From positions 1-11,246 of the forward strand of contig DGOU01000183.1 of the NCBI GenBank assembly GCA_002390165.1: a stretch of 11,246 bases of DNA. Reading direction: 5' to 3'. The notes under the pieces are model-generated. The model was not told the DNA's origin. It searched no databases and worked only from the letters and a program-made list of their open reading frames with translations. A program made the position numbers and the translations under genes. This DNA is from Lutibacter sp. UBA4458 (GTDB taxonomy: Bacteria; Bacteroidota; Bacteroidia; Flavobacteriales; Flavobacteriaceae). This document shows positions 1-8,017 of this stretch, in pieces (the first letter of the stretch is position 1; each line of letters starts with the position of its first letter).

Positions 1-3000
1 GCTACTACTAAATCTTCTCCCGGATTGGCTGTGCCTGTTATTTGTACGGTCGCTGGATCTAAAGTTCCATCTAAATCTGTGTCATTTGCTAACACATCTA
101 CCACGGCTGGTGTACCTGTTACTTGAGCTGTTAAGGTGTCGTCTGTTGCTATTGGTAACTCATTTACTATAATATCTTCTGTTAAATCATCCGTTGTTGT
201 GTCCGGGTCAGACTGATCTCCTGTTGCTGATGTTGTTGTATTTGTAATTGTATCTCCTTGAGTGTCTGCATCAACAGTTGCTGTTATATTTAATGTAACT
301 ACTGCTCCATTAGATATACTTCCTATTGTCCATAACCCTGAACCACTATTATACGCTCCTGATGCATCATCACTTACATAAGTTACGCCTGTTGGTAAAT
401 TATCTGTTAAACTAACTGTTGTTGCATTACTTGGTCCATTATTTGTTACCGTTAAGGTATAAACTATAGTATCTCCTTCATTAGGATTTGAATCATCAAC
501 TATTTTTGTTGTAATTAAATCAGAAGCTGTAATGGTAATATCTGCAGTTAAATCATTTCCAATAGCTGTTAAATCTGTTTCGTTTCCTGCTGCTGCGGTA
601 GTTGTATTGGTAACTACCGTCAAAGGATCTGTTCCTGCTGCTATTACTAAAGCATTAATAGTTAAAGTTGCTGAAGCTCCATTAGCTATAGTTCCAATAT
701 CCCAAAGACCTCCTGAATAAGTGTTATTTGTTCCTCCTATAGCTAAATGACTTACATAAGAAACTTCCCCTGGTAATACATCGGTTAAGGTTACATCCGT
801 TGCTTCACTTGGTCCATTATTTACAACAGTAATGGTATAAGTTATAGTATCTCCTTGATTAGGAGTTGCATTGTTTACTGTTTTTGTAGTCACTAAATCA
901 GTTACTGGATTTGGTGTTATAATTGCTGCATCTTGATCATCTTCAGAAATTGCATTATTCCCTGGTATAGAATCCGGATCTTGTTGATCAGAAGTTACAA
1001 TTTCAGCAAAATTTCCATAATCTCCTGTTGCATTTACCAATGCATTAATAGTAATTGAAGTTGAAACACCATTTGCAAGACTTCCAATATCCCATGAACC
1101 AGTACCACTTGTATAAGTTCCTGCACTAGTATCACTAACATACGTAAAACCTGAAGGTAAATAATCACTAACCGTAATTCCTGTTGCATCATTTGGTCCA
1201 CCATTGGTAACCGTTATTGTAAAGGTTACAATATCTCCTACATTTGGAGCAGAATCATTTACTGTTTTTGTTAAACTTAAATCAGCTTGTAAAACAGGTG
1301 TACAACTAACTGCATCCTGATCATCTTCTGTTGGAATATTATTATTTGGTGTTGAATCTTTATCATTCTCATTTTGAGCTGTAATTTCTGCACTATTTAT
1401 GTAAATTCCAGAAGCATTAACTGTGGCTGTAATTTGTAATGTTTGATCTATATCTTTATCCACATTTCCAACGGTCCATACATCACCAACTACTGATCCT
1501 GAAGAAGCTGTAGCGCTAACATACGTATAACCTGAAGGTAGTACATCTGTAACTTCAACACCTGTGGCATTGCTTGGTCCTTCATTATGAACTGTAATTG
1601 TAAAAACAACAGGATCGCCAACATTAGGTGTTGCGTTATTAATTGATTTAGAAAGTGATAAATCAATAAGTGGTGTTGGTGTAGTAGTTATGGAGCTTTG
1701 ATCATCTTCTAAAGGATCGCCATTATTTGGAGTCGAATTTGGATCAACTTGATCACTTGCAGTAACTTCTGCAGTATTTTTATATTCATCAGCAACTCCA
1801 GTTGAAGCATTTACACTAACTTGATAGGTTAAATTTAAAGTTGTTGCATTAGCAACGCTTAACCCAGTCCATTCAATAGTATTCCCTCCTGAATTATAAA
1901 TTCCTCCATTATCTACAGATCCATTTATAAGGGTATAACCTACTGGCAAGGCATCAGAAATAGCCACACCTGTGGCATCACGCCCACCATTGTTTGTAAT
2001 AGCCAATGTAAAAGTGACTATATCTCCAACATTTGGAGCTGGATTACTAACTGATTTAGCAAAACTAAGATCAGCTTGACCAACTAAAGTAATTTTCACA
2101 TTATCTGCTGTTACCATGCAACTACCATTAGATATAGACCATGAAAACTCATAAGTTCCAGGAACAGTACCTGCAATTTGAGTATTTGGGTCATTAATAT
2201 CAATAATAACTGGTGTTGTTGGTCCTGAAACAAAAGACCATTCCCCTGTTAAAGGAGCAGGATCTGTTGCACCCATAAATATAGAATCATATTCTCCTAA
2301 AGTTTGATCTGGTCCAGCATTTGCTGATCCTAATGCGGTACTTATAACAACCTCAACCGTATCATCTAAGGTACAACCACCGCTAGTACTAGACCACATA
2401 AATTCATACGTTCCTTCTGCTAGACTTGAAACTATAGCTCTTGGATCAAATTTACTTGAAAAAACTCCAGTTGTTGGTCCTGAAACTTGCGACCAAGTTC
2501 CTGTACCTGGGCTTATTGTATTCGCATTCATTGTTGCGCTTGTAACATTACATAAGCTTTGATCTGGCCCTGCATTTGGCGGTGTTGGTGGCGCTGCAGT
2601 AAACACTAAATCTACCGTATCTGTACTTACAGCACAAACTGAACCGTTGGCAACTGTCCATGTAAATGTATAAGTTCCTAAAGGTAATGAGCCTGGATTT
2701 GCAATGGTTAAATCAGAAACTGGATTATTAGGGTTATCTATAGTAATTCCCCCGCTAGATGGGTCGGTAGTTAACGTCCAAGTTCCCATACCTTTGGTTG
2801 GAGGAACTGCGTTAAGTTGCGCACCTAATTGGCAAGCAGGATCTTGATCTACACCTGCATCTGCAGTACTTGGCGGATCGTAAGCATTTACTCGCATTAC
2901 ATCTTTAAGAATGCTACAATTACCAGAACCTGTGTTCCATTCAAAAATATATAAGCCTTCAATAAGACCACTAACTACGGTTTTTGGATCCGTTGCATCT

Positions 3001-6000
3001 GCATAAGTTGCTGTATTTGGCCCAAAAGCTTGGGTCCAAACACCATCACCTGTAACTCCATTACCATCCATAGTTATTGAAGTTGTTATGCCAGTACATA
3101 TCTCTTGGTCTGCGCCTGCATCTGGCGTTAAAGGTAACGCGTCATTTATAACATCCATAGAGTCACTAGTAATTGGACATCCATAAACTGCATCTTTTGT
3201 ATAGGTAAACGTATAAGTTTCTCCTGGTACTATTGCTGCATTTGCCGAGTTAGAAGGCGAACCTGAAGCAGTAATTGTAGGCGCCGCTCCTCCAGAAGTG
3301 TTTGCTCCTGTCCAAGTACCTGTAGAGCCTTCGGTTCCTTCTAACAACACATTATCTGCTGCACATAAATTTTGATCTGGGCCTGCGTAGGCTGATGCAG
3401 AAACTTGTATAATAACATCGTCAAAACTTGGGGTACAAATTGAACCAGTAGTACTCGTCCATCTAAAAGTATATTCACCTGTAACTAAATTAGTTACTGT
3501 AGTTGATGGGTCGTTTACATTTGTTATTGTTGGGTTATTTGGCGCTCCTGTTAAAACAGTCCAAGCACCAACTCCTTGTGTAATTGTATTACCCGCCATT
3601 GTAGCTGAAGTAGCATCACAAATAACTTGATCTGGTCCAGCATTTGCTACGGTAGGTGGGAATTCAATAGAAAAATTAATAGTAGAAGATGCTGAATCGC
3701 AACCTCCTTTTTCTACCAACCACTCAAACTCATAATTACCTTCTGCAACGTTAGAAAAAGTAGCCGTTGAGCTATGTATATCATCAACAATCCAACTTCC
3801 ATTTCCTGAAACTTGAACCCATGTGCCTACTAAACCAGCACCTGGTACATTTGCATCCATTGTTATAGAAGATCCACAAACATTTTGATCGGGTCCTGCA
3901 GCTGAAACTGGATCATTTGCAATTACTATTTGAACTGTATCTGATAAAGATCCACATCCTGCTGTACTCACTTCCCACTTAAATTCATAAATACCAACCA
4001 CCATACCAGTAACCCCTGTAGATGGATTTGTATCATCAGTAATTACAGGTACATTTGGTCCTGAATTTAAGGTCCATTGACCTGTACCAACCGTTGGGGG
4101 TGTTGCCATTAAAACTGGATCTGGTATGCCTGACAATGTATAACATGCATCTGAACCTGCATCGGCTAAAGAAGGACCTTCGGTAGCTCCTGTTGTTATA
4201 ATGGCGTCTGCAGAAGCAGTACCACAAAGATTTGTAACTGTCCAAGTAAATGTATAAACTGTTGAAGCGGCTAAACCAGTAACTGTAGATTTTGGATTAG
4301 TAGCATCTGTAATGGTAACTCCTGCGCTAGGTGAAACTGTCCACAAACCTGTTTCTCCTGCATTTAAAGGGTCTCCCTTTAATTGAAAATCACCAAAACA
4401 GGTAAACTCATTAGCCCCTCCATTTGCAACTACATTACTAGCTACTACAACACTTACATCATCAAAAGTGGCTGTACTTGCTATACCTCCTGTAATGCTC
4501 CACCTAAATACATAAACCCCTCCTATTAAATCTGAAATAGTAGGTGTATTTATTGTTTGGTCATCAAAAGTTGCCGTATTTGGCCCGCTCATTTGCGACC
4601 AATACCCAATACCTTGTGCTGGAACATTACCCGCTAAACTTGTTGTGGTTACACCACATCCTAAGGACGGATCTGTACCTGCATTAGCTCCTGTTGGTGT
4701 TAAAGATACTGTAATATTAATATCGTCTGAAGCTTCACCACAACTGGTTGCAATATACCCCGAAGTGTTTCTTAGAACTCGAACGGTATAAGTTCCTTGT
4801 TGTGTTAAATTTAAACTTAACGAACTTCCTGAAAACGTAGTGTATGGAGTTGTATAAGGACCGCTAATTATACTATAACTAGACGTATTTCCTCCTGATA
4901 CAGTTACTGGTATTACAGCATTTGTATTATTTAAAGGTAATACCATATCTACACCTAAATCAACTGTAACCGGATTATTAAAATATCTTACTGAACCAGA
5001 AGCAACTGAATTACAATTTGGATTGATAGGTCCTCCAATAATTTCATATTGAAATGTATATGTGCTTGAACCATCTAAACCTGTAACTTGAGTTGTAGAA
5101 CTATTTGGATTTACTATAGTTACTGCAGGACCAGCAGTTTGAGTCCACAATACTGTTTCCCCTGTAAAATTTGGCGAGTTACCAATAAGTGTAGTACTTG
5201 TAACTGTATTCACACAAAAACTTTGATTTAAGTTTAGGATATCTGCCGTAGTAATATCTTGTGTTGCTGGCGGTACTGTTATGGATACAGTATCTGTACC
5301 AACAGCACAAGGACCATCAACCGACCATCTAAAAACATACGTCCCTTCAACTAGGTTAGAAATACCTGTATGAGGGTCGTTTATTGCATTAATTGTTGGC
5401 ACACTTGGCCCGGATACAAATGACCAGGTTCCTTCTTGTCCACCAGTACCATCTCCACCAATTGAAGCATTTAATACTGTAGCTTTTGTTGCTGTATAAC
5501 ATTCTGATAATGCTTGATCTGTGCCTGCATCTGCAGTTGCTTCACCACCATAATTTGTAACTGTACTTGTATCAGAAGTTTCACAACCATTTGTACTAGA
5601 AATTGTCCATACTACGGTTGAGCTTCCTGCTGCATTAGAAGGTAATGTAATATTTGAAGTTGGTGAAGTTGCCGAACTAAATGAGACGCCAGCACTATTT
5701 GTTCCTTCAACAGTCCATAAACCAGTTTCTCCTGGTAACAAAGGTGTATTTCCTGATAAAGCATACGTGCCTGGGCAACCTGCAATATCTGAACCTGAAT
5801 CAGCAGTAGTTATTGGATTTACCGTTATTTCTACATAATCTGGAGATGATGCTACGCCATCACCACATATAGCACTTATTTTAAATTTATATACATTACC
5901 CCCAACAATTCCTTGCACGGTTGTTACTGCACTATTGGGATTTGTAATTATAACTGAAGGACCGGATACTTGTTCCCATAATACCGATGTGATTGAACCC

Positions 6001-6188
6001 CCAGTTGAACCATGTAAAGTAAGTGTTTCATATTCGCAAATGGTTTGATTTATATCTGCATTTACTGAACAGTTTTGAGAATATGCTTTACCATTAATAA
6101 AAACACTTGAAACAATAACAACTATTGCAATAATTAATTGTTTAAATGTTACCCCTGTTATTTTTGAGATTGAGTAATTATTTTTCAT
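1..6188 (-). CDS. Giant secreted repeat protein, adhesin-like (PKD-like units plus DUF11 repeats), C-terminus cut by window edge
   Basis: I translated this frame codon by codon and it stays open for 2062 codons, from an ATG at 6188-6186 to the left edge. An in-frame TAA lies seven codons upstream, so this ATG is the first possible start. Residues 1-37 look like a signal peptide: a basic start, a hydrophobic core at about 18-31, and a likely cut in AYS|QN. About 15 Ig/PKD-like units follow (about 39-1370). Most share an AGPDQ-x-x-C opening, a GTW..SGP core and a G-x-Y-x-F-x-W strand before a second Cys. Five DUF11 units follow (about 1371-2009), each with PNxGD, NNGPSxAT and LPxGxTYVS motifs. 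An Ig-like domain with VLANDTDLDG begins near 2010. In Flavobacteriia such proteins are usually exported by the Type IX system and serve in adhesion or gliding. That role and a Type IX C-terminal signal beyond the edge are inferred. The coding frame and repeat content are certain; the function is not. Confidence 0.93.
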   Translation of the reverse strand, partial: MKNNYSISKITGVTFKQLIIAIVVIVSSVFINGKAYSQNCSVNADINQTICEYETLTLHGSTGGSITSVLWEQVSGPSVIITNPNSAVTTVQGIVGGNVYKFKISAICGDGVASSPDYVEITVNPITTADSGSDIAGCPGTYALSGNTPLLPGETGLWTVEGTNSAGVSFSSATSPTSNITLPSNAAGSSTVVWTISSTNGCETSDTSTVTNYGGEATADAGTDQALSECYTATKATVLNASIGGDGTGGQEGTWSFVSGPSVPTINAINDPHTGISNLVEGTYVFRWSVDGPCAVGTDTVSITVPPATQDITTADILNLNQSFCVNTVTSTTLIGNSPNFTGETVLWTQTAGPAVTIVNPNSSTTQVTGLDGSSTYTFQYEIIGGPINPNCNSVASGSVRYFNNPVTVDLGVDMVLPLNNTNAVIPVTVSGGNTSSYSIISGPYTTPYTTFSGSSLSLNLTQQGTYTVRVLRNTSGYIATSCGEASDDINITVSLTPTGANAGTDPSLGCGVTTTSLAGNVPAQGIGYWSQMSGPNTATFDDQTINTPTISDLIGGVYVFRWSITGGIASTATFDDVSVVVASNVVANGGANEFTCFGDFQLKGDPLNAGETGLWTVSPSAGVTITDATNPKSTVTGLAASTVYTFTWTVTNLCGTASADAIITTGATEGPSLADAGSDACYTLSGIPDPVLMATPPTVGTGQWTLNSGPNVPVITDDTNPSTGVTGMVVGIYEFKWEVSTAGCGSLSDTVQIVIANDPVSAAGPDQNVCGSSITMDANVPGAGLVGTWVQVSGNGSWIVDDIHSSTATFSNVAEGNYEFEWLVEKGGCDSASSTINFSIEFPPTVANAGPDQVICDATSATMAGNTITQGVGAWTVLTGAPNNPTITNVNDPSTTVTNLVTGEYTFRWTSTTGSICTPSFDDVIIQVSASAYAGPDQNLCAADNVLLEGTEGSTGTWTGANTSGGAAPTITASGSPSNSANAAIVPGETYTFTYTKDAVYGCPITSDSMDVINDALPLTPDAGADQEICTGITTSITMDGNGVTGDGVWTQAFGPNTATYADATDPKTVVSGLIEGLYIFEWNTGSGNCSILKDVMRVNAYDPPSTADAGVDQDPACQLGAQLNAVPPTKGMGTWTLTTDPSSGGITIDNPNNPVSDLTIANPGSLPLGTYTFTWTVANGSVCAVSTDTVDLVFTAAPPTPPNAGPDQSLCNVTSATMNANTISPGTGTWSQVSGPTTGVFSSKFDPRAIVSSLAEGTYEFMWSSTSGGCTLDDTVEVVISTALGSANAGPDQTLGEYDSIFMGATDPAPLTGEWSFVSGPTTPVIIDINDPNTQIAGTVPGTYEFSWSISNGSCMVTADNVKITLVGQADLSFAKSVSNPAPNVGDIVTFTLAITNNGGRDATGVAISDALPVGYTLINGSVDNGGIYNSGGNTIEWTGLSVANATTLNLTYQVSVNASTGVADEYKNTAEVTASDQVDPNSTPNNGDPLEDDQSSITTTPTPLIDLSLSKSINNATPNVGDPVVFTITVHNEGPSNATGVEVTDVLPSGYTYVSATASSGSVVGDVWTVGNVDKDIDQTLQITATVNASGIYINSAEITAQNENDKDSTPNNNIPTEDDQDAVSCTPVLQADLSLTKTVNDSAPNVGDIVTFTITVTNGGPNDATGITVSDYLPSGFTYVSDTSAGTYTSGTGSWDIGSLANGVSTSITINALVNATGDYGNFAEIVTSDQQDPDSIPGNNAISEDDQDAAIITPNPVTDLVTTKTVNNATPNQGDTITYTITVVNNGPSEATDVTLTDVLPGEVSYVSHLAIGGTNNTYSGGLWDIGTIANGASATLTINALVIAAGTDPLTVVTNTTTAAAGNETDLTAIGNDLTADITITASDLITTKIVDDSNPNEGDTIVYTLTVTNNGPSNATTVSLTDNLPTGVTYVSDDASGAYNSGSGLWTIGSISNGAVVTLNITATVDADTQGDTITNTTTSATGDQSDPDTTTDDLTEDIIVNELPIATDDTLTAQVTGTPAVVDVLANDTDLDGTLDPATVQITGTANPGEDLVV
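162..2078 (-). repeat. Array of five DUF11 (conserved repeat) units, 121-137 residues each
   Basis: Units begin near residues 1371, 1508, 1634, 1763 and 1889 of the adhesin. Each starts with a DL-S-x-x-K-[ST]-V strand, then PNxGDxVxFTxxVxNxGPxxATxVxxxDxLPxGxTYVS, a G-x-W-x-[IV]-G strand and a closing N-x-A-E-[IV] or N-T-T-T strand. The linkers after the first three units carry an acidic motif of the form D-x-(D/N)-S-x-P-x-N followed by EDDQ; the last two linkers keep the acidity but lose that exact form. DUF11 domains are Ig-like modules of bacterial surface and secreted proteins and probably act as stalk or spacer. Their ligand, if any, is unknown. Confidence 0.9.
2079..6074 (-). repeat. Array of about 15 Ig/PKD-like protein repeats (82-96 residues each)
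   Basis: Units in the translated adhesin start near residues 39, 129, 219, 315, 410, 501, 588, 675, 763, 848, 933, 1023, 1109, 1205 and 1289. The typical unit opens with A-G-x-D-Q and a Cys, reaches a G-x-W strand and often SGP, then an N/D-P-x-[ST] turn, then G-x-Y-x-F-x-W, a second Cys, and a D-x-V-x-[VI] strand. The paired Cys positions suggest one disulfide per unit. The first five units are the most divergent and the AGPDQ units at 763-1370 the most alike. DNA identity between units is mostly low, so the array is old, although short identical stretches remain. Unit boundaries are approximate because I set them by eye. Confidence 0.85.
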
Positions 6189-6573
6189 ATAATTAATTGA
6201 TTTTATTTATTGACAGCTATATTTTATTCTAATTTATTTTTTTAGTAAAACCTGACTTTTCTTATAACACAAATATAAATTAACCATTTCCAAAACAAGG
6301 TAGTTATGTTCTGAATTGGTTAAATATTGTTCTAAAAAAATAATGGTTTGTTTTATAAAAGACAAAATTGTATTCCTCAATAAAATCAACCAAAAGGCTA
6401 TTAGGAATTCAATAAAGAAAATTATTAGTAAATTCATTTATTGGGGCAATAATTAATACTACGGCTTTAACTTTCAAATTTAGTATCTTTTTATCGTAAT
6501 AAAATTTTTTAAATTAAATTTAAATAAATGGTTTTAAAAAATAAACAAACACCCTTAAACGGCAAGTAAACTG
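6189..6573. other. AT-rich intergenic region between serine hydrolase and adhesin genes
   Basis: These 385 bases separate two minus-strand genes. They hold the adhesin promoter (6270-6298) and its leader. A second lone TAnnTTTG element on the minus strand (6475-6482) has no TTG partner at the right distance. A small inverted repeat, TTATTG-GGG-CAATAA, lies at 6438-6452, with no T-run after it on the minus strand, so it is not a convincing terminator for the hydrolase gene. I see no convincing gene; a 67-codon minus-strand frame (6437-6234) is treated as chance. Confidence 0.6.
6270..6298 (-). promoter_or_regulatory. Bacteroidota-type promoter for the giant adhesin gene
   Basis: On the minus strand a TTG (6298-6296) is followed after 18 bases by TATATTTG (6277-6270). 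This fits the Bacteroidota vegetative consensus TTG-N17-20-TAnnTTTG. Transcription would start around 6263 and give a leader of about 75 bases before the ATG at 6188. No Shine-Dalgarno sequence is evident near the start, which is normal for this phylum. Confidence 0.6.
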
Positions 6574-7917
6574 CTATTTTACAGCGTAAATAATCTCTTT
6601 TAAAAACAAATTAAAATCAAATTTTGGAGGTTCAGTTAAGCCCATTCTAACAATTACCAAATTTTTTGAAGGAATTATAAATACACGTTGCCCTTGGTAA
6701 CCGTTACAAGAAAATAAATCTTTTGGAGCATCTGGGTATTTCCCTCCTGCATTTAACCAAAATTGCGCGCCATATTCACCATTAGAACCGTTAGTTGTTT
6801 TTTTGGTATAATTAACCCACGTTTTATTCAGAATTTGTTCGCCATTCCAGTTACCATCATGCAAATACAATAAACCAAATTTTGCCCAATCGCGTGGTGT
6901 TGCCCAACCGTAAGATGAACCCACATAATTACCGCTTAAATCGGTTTCAATTAACATAGAGTGCATTCCTATTTTATCAATTAAAGCAGCATACCAAAAA
7001 TCTAAATATTCTTGATGTGTTTTAAATTGGTTTCTAATAAATTTGGATAATAAATTTGTTGTTCCAGAAGAGTAATTCCAACTTTGGTTAGGTGTACCAA
7101 CTAAAGGTTTATTTAACTGCATTTTAGACATATCTTTTTCTAAAAACAGCATTTTAGTGACATCTGAAATAGTATTATAATCTTCATTCCATTCTAAACC
7201 ACTATTCATTTGTAATAAATTATTTAAAGTAATTTTTGAACGCTCATCTTTTTCCCATTCTGGAAATAAATGACTTTGATTTATATTTATTTTACCTTGT
7301 TTTTGTAAAACTCCTAAAACAGCACTAGTTACACTTTTACCCATAGACCAACCTAAAATTGGCGTGTTTTTATTAAAACCTTCTACATATTTTTCAGCTA
7401 TAATATAATCTTTATAAATAACTAAAACAGCTCTAGTTTTTTTTATATAACTTTCCTCTTTATCAAAAGCATTATCTACCGCTTTTTGTAATTTATTATA
7501 ATTTATATTGTTAAACAGCGTGTCTTTTTGTGGATTATCGCCATACGGATACGGTAAATTTATTCGTTTAAAATTTCTATGAGGAATATCATATTTTAAG
7601 CTATCGCTAACACCATCAATCATTAAAACAGATCCTAAACCTTCTCTAAAAACTGCGGTTCGTTTTTTTAAACCAAAAACCGTTGCAGAAACCGATTTAT
7701 CGTTTAAATTCACGTCTTCATTTGCTAGACTTATAGGAGAAAAATTATTATCCTGATTTTCTGCAGAAGCCTTTGTTCTATGCGCTAAAAACAAAACAGA
7801 AGCTTCATTTTTTGCAGCATAACCAGTAATAATATCCAACTTTGGGTAATAGGAATACACAAGAATTGCCAAACCAATTACAACAAGAACGCTAATTTTT
7901 TTTACAATTTTTTTCAC
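6574..7917 (-). CDS. Membrane-anchored serine hydrolase of the beta-lactamase (class C / NylB-like) family
   Basis: The 447-residue product has a basic N-terminus and one hydrophobic segment (about 8-23), so it is probably anchored to the inner membrane with its domain in the periplasm. Residues about 140-447 match the beta-lactamase-related serine hydrolase fold. The nucleophile motif is SMGK (S191 and K194, an SxxK), and the Tyr motif is YSSG at 282-285. The region NGYQGQ (405-410) takes the place of the K/H-x-G motif of classical beta-lactamases. The PRDWAKFGLLYLHDG stretch (341-355) is typical of the family, which includes esterases, peptidases and 6-aminohexanoate-dimer hydrolases, so the substrate cannot be named. 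The start is GTG (7917-7915), because an in-frame TAG lies two codons upstream and an AAAG precedes the GTG. The stop is TAG. It is divergent from the TetR operon. True antibiotic resistance activity is not supported by the sequence. Confidence 0.88.
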   Translation of the reverse strand: MKKIVKKISVLVVIGLAILVYSYYPKLDIITGYAAKNEASVLFLAHRTKASAENQDNNFSPISLANEDVNLNDKSVSATVFGLKKRTAVFREGLGSVLMIDGVSDSLKYDIPHRNFKRINLPYPYGDNPQKDTLFNNINYNKLQKAVDNAFDKEESYIKKTRAVLVIYKDYIIAEKYVEGFNKNTPILGWSMGKSVTSAVLGVLQKQGKININQSHLFPEWEKDERSKITLNNLLQMNSGLEWNEDYNTISDVTKMLFLEKDMSKMQLNKPLVGTPNQSWNYSSGTTNLLSKFIRNQFKTHQEYLDFWYAALIDKIGMHSMLIETDLSGNYVGSSYGWATPRDWAKFGLLYLHDGNWNGEQILNKTWVNYTKKTTNGSNGEYGAQFWLNAGGKYPDAPKDLFSCNGYQGQRVFIIPSKNLVIVRMGLTEPPKFDFNLFLKEIIYAVK

Positions 7918-7939
7918 CTTTCTAAACTTTATAATTGCT

Positions 7940-7968
7940 CAAATGTAACGTAAATTTTTACATTTCAA
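7940..7968 (-). promoter_or_regulatory. Bacteroidota-type promoter for the serine hydrolase gene
   Basis: On the minus strand TTG (7968-7966) is followed after 18 bases by TACATTTG (7947-7940). Consensus and spacing are the same as for the adhesin promoter. The -7 element ends only 22 bases before the GTG start, which implies a very short leader of roughly 15 bases. Confidence 0.65.
7941..7965. promoter_or_regulatory. Inverted repeat overlapping the hydrolase promoter
   Basis: AAATGTAA (7941-7948) and TTACATTT (7958-7965) are exact inverted 8-base arms separated by 9 bases. The left arm covers the -7 element of the hydrolase promoter. A third copy, TTACATTT, occurs at 7978-7985 inside the opposite promoter. 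This could be an operator, or simply the outcome of promoter-like words in AT-rich DNA. Confidence 0.35.
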
Positions 7969-7978
7969 AAAAAAGACT

Positions 7979-7986
7979 TACATTTG
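7979..7986 (+). promoter_or_regulatory. Promoter -7 element (TACATTTG) of the tetR-efflux operon
   Basis: TACATTTG matches TAnnTTTG and lies 31 bases before the ATG at 8018. No clear TTG sits at the usual distance upstream; that stretch reads as T-rich sequence around 7955-7960. The promoter may therefore be weak at its -33 element. Confidence 0.5.
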
Positions 7987-7988
7987 TC

Positions 7989-8000
7989 AACCATATGGTT
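7989..8000. promoter_or_regulatory. Palindromic operator candidate AACCATATGGTT
   Basis: This is a perfect 12-base palindrome that starts two bases after the -7 element of the tetR promoter, across the expected transcription start. A repressor bound here would block initiation. TetR proteins bind palindromes as dimers and often sit on their own promoter, so autorepression by the adjacent regulator is the natural reading, but it is inferred. The sequence GTTAAAC starting inside the palindrome's right end (7998-8004) recurs at 8011-8017, directly against the start codon. Confidence 0.5.
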
Positions 8001-8017
8001 AAACCTTTTAGTTAAAC

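Noticed and set aside
532..720. 62-codon plus-strand ORF rich in Val and Ala
   Set aside because: It lies opposite the DUF11-coding part of the adhesin frame, which has clear domain motifs; the composition is a shadow of that repeat sequence.
4036..4245. 69-codon minus-strand ORF rich in Arg, Ser and Cys
   Set aside because: It is an out-of-frame reading inside the adhesin gene, where the correct minus-strand frame encodes PKD-like units.
1..6188. Regular repeats considered as a CRISPR array or tandem DNA satellite
   Set aside because: The periodicity is about 250-290 or 363-411 bases with low DNA identity and an open reading frame throughout, so these are protein domain repeats.
6234..6437. 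67-codon minus-strand ORF with a hydrophobic start, 38 bases after a lone TAAATTTG (6475-6482)
   Set aside because: The AT-rich composition produces Ile/Leu/Phe/Lys-rich frames by chance, the frame covers the adhesin promoter, and I recognise no family. It would be worth reconsidering only if conserved in relatives.
6438..6452. Inverted repeat TTATTG-GGG-CAATAA as a terminator for the hydrolase gene
   Set aside because: The stem is only six mostly A-T pairs, no T-run follows on the minus strand, and it lies more than 120 bases past the stop codon.
6487..6507. Hairpin TTTTAT-CGTA-ATAAAA followed by T residues on the plus strand
   Set aside because: The stem is all A-T, and no plus-strand gene ends upstream that would need a terminator here.
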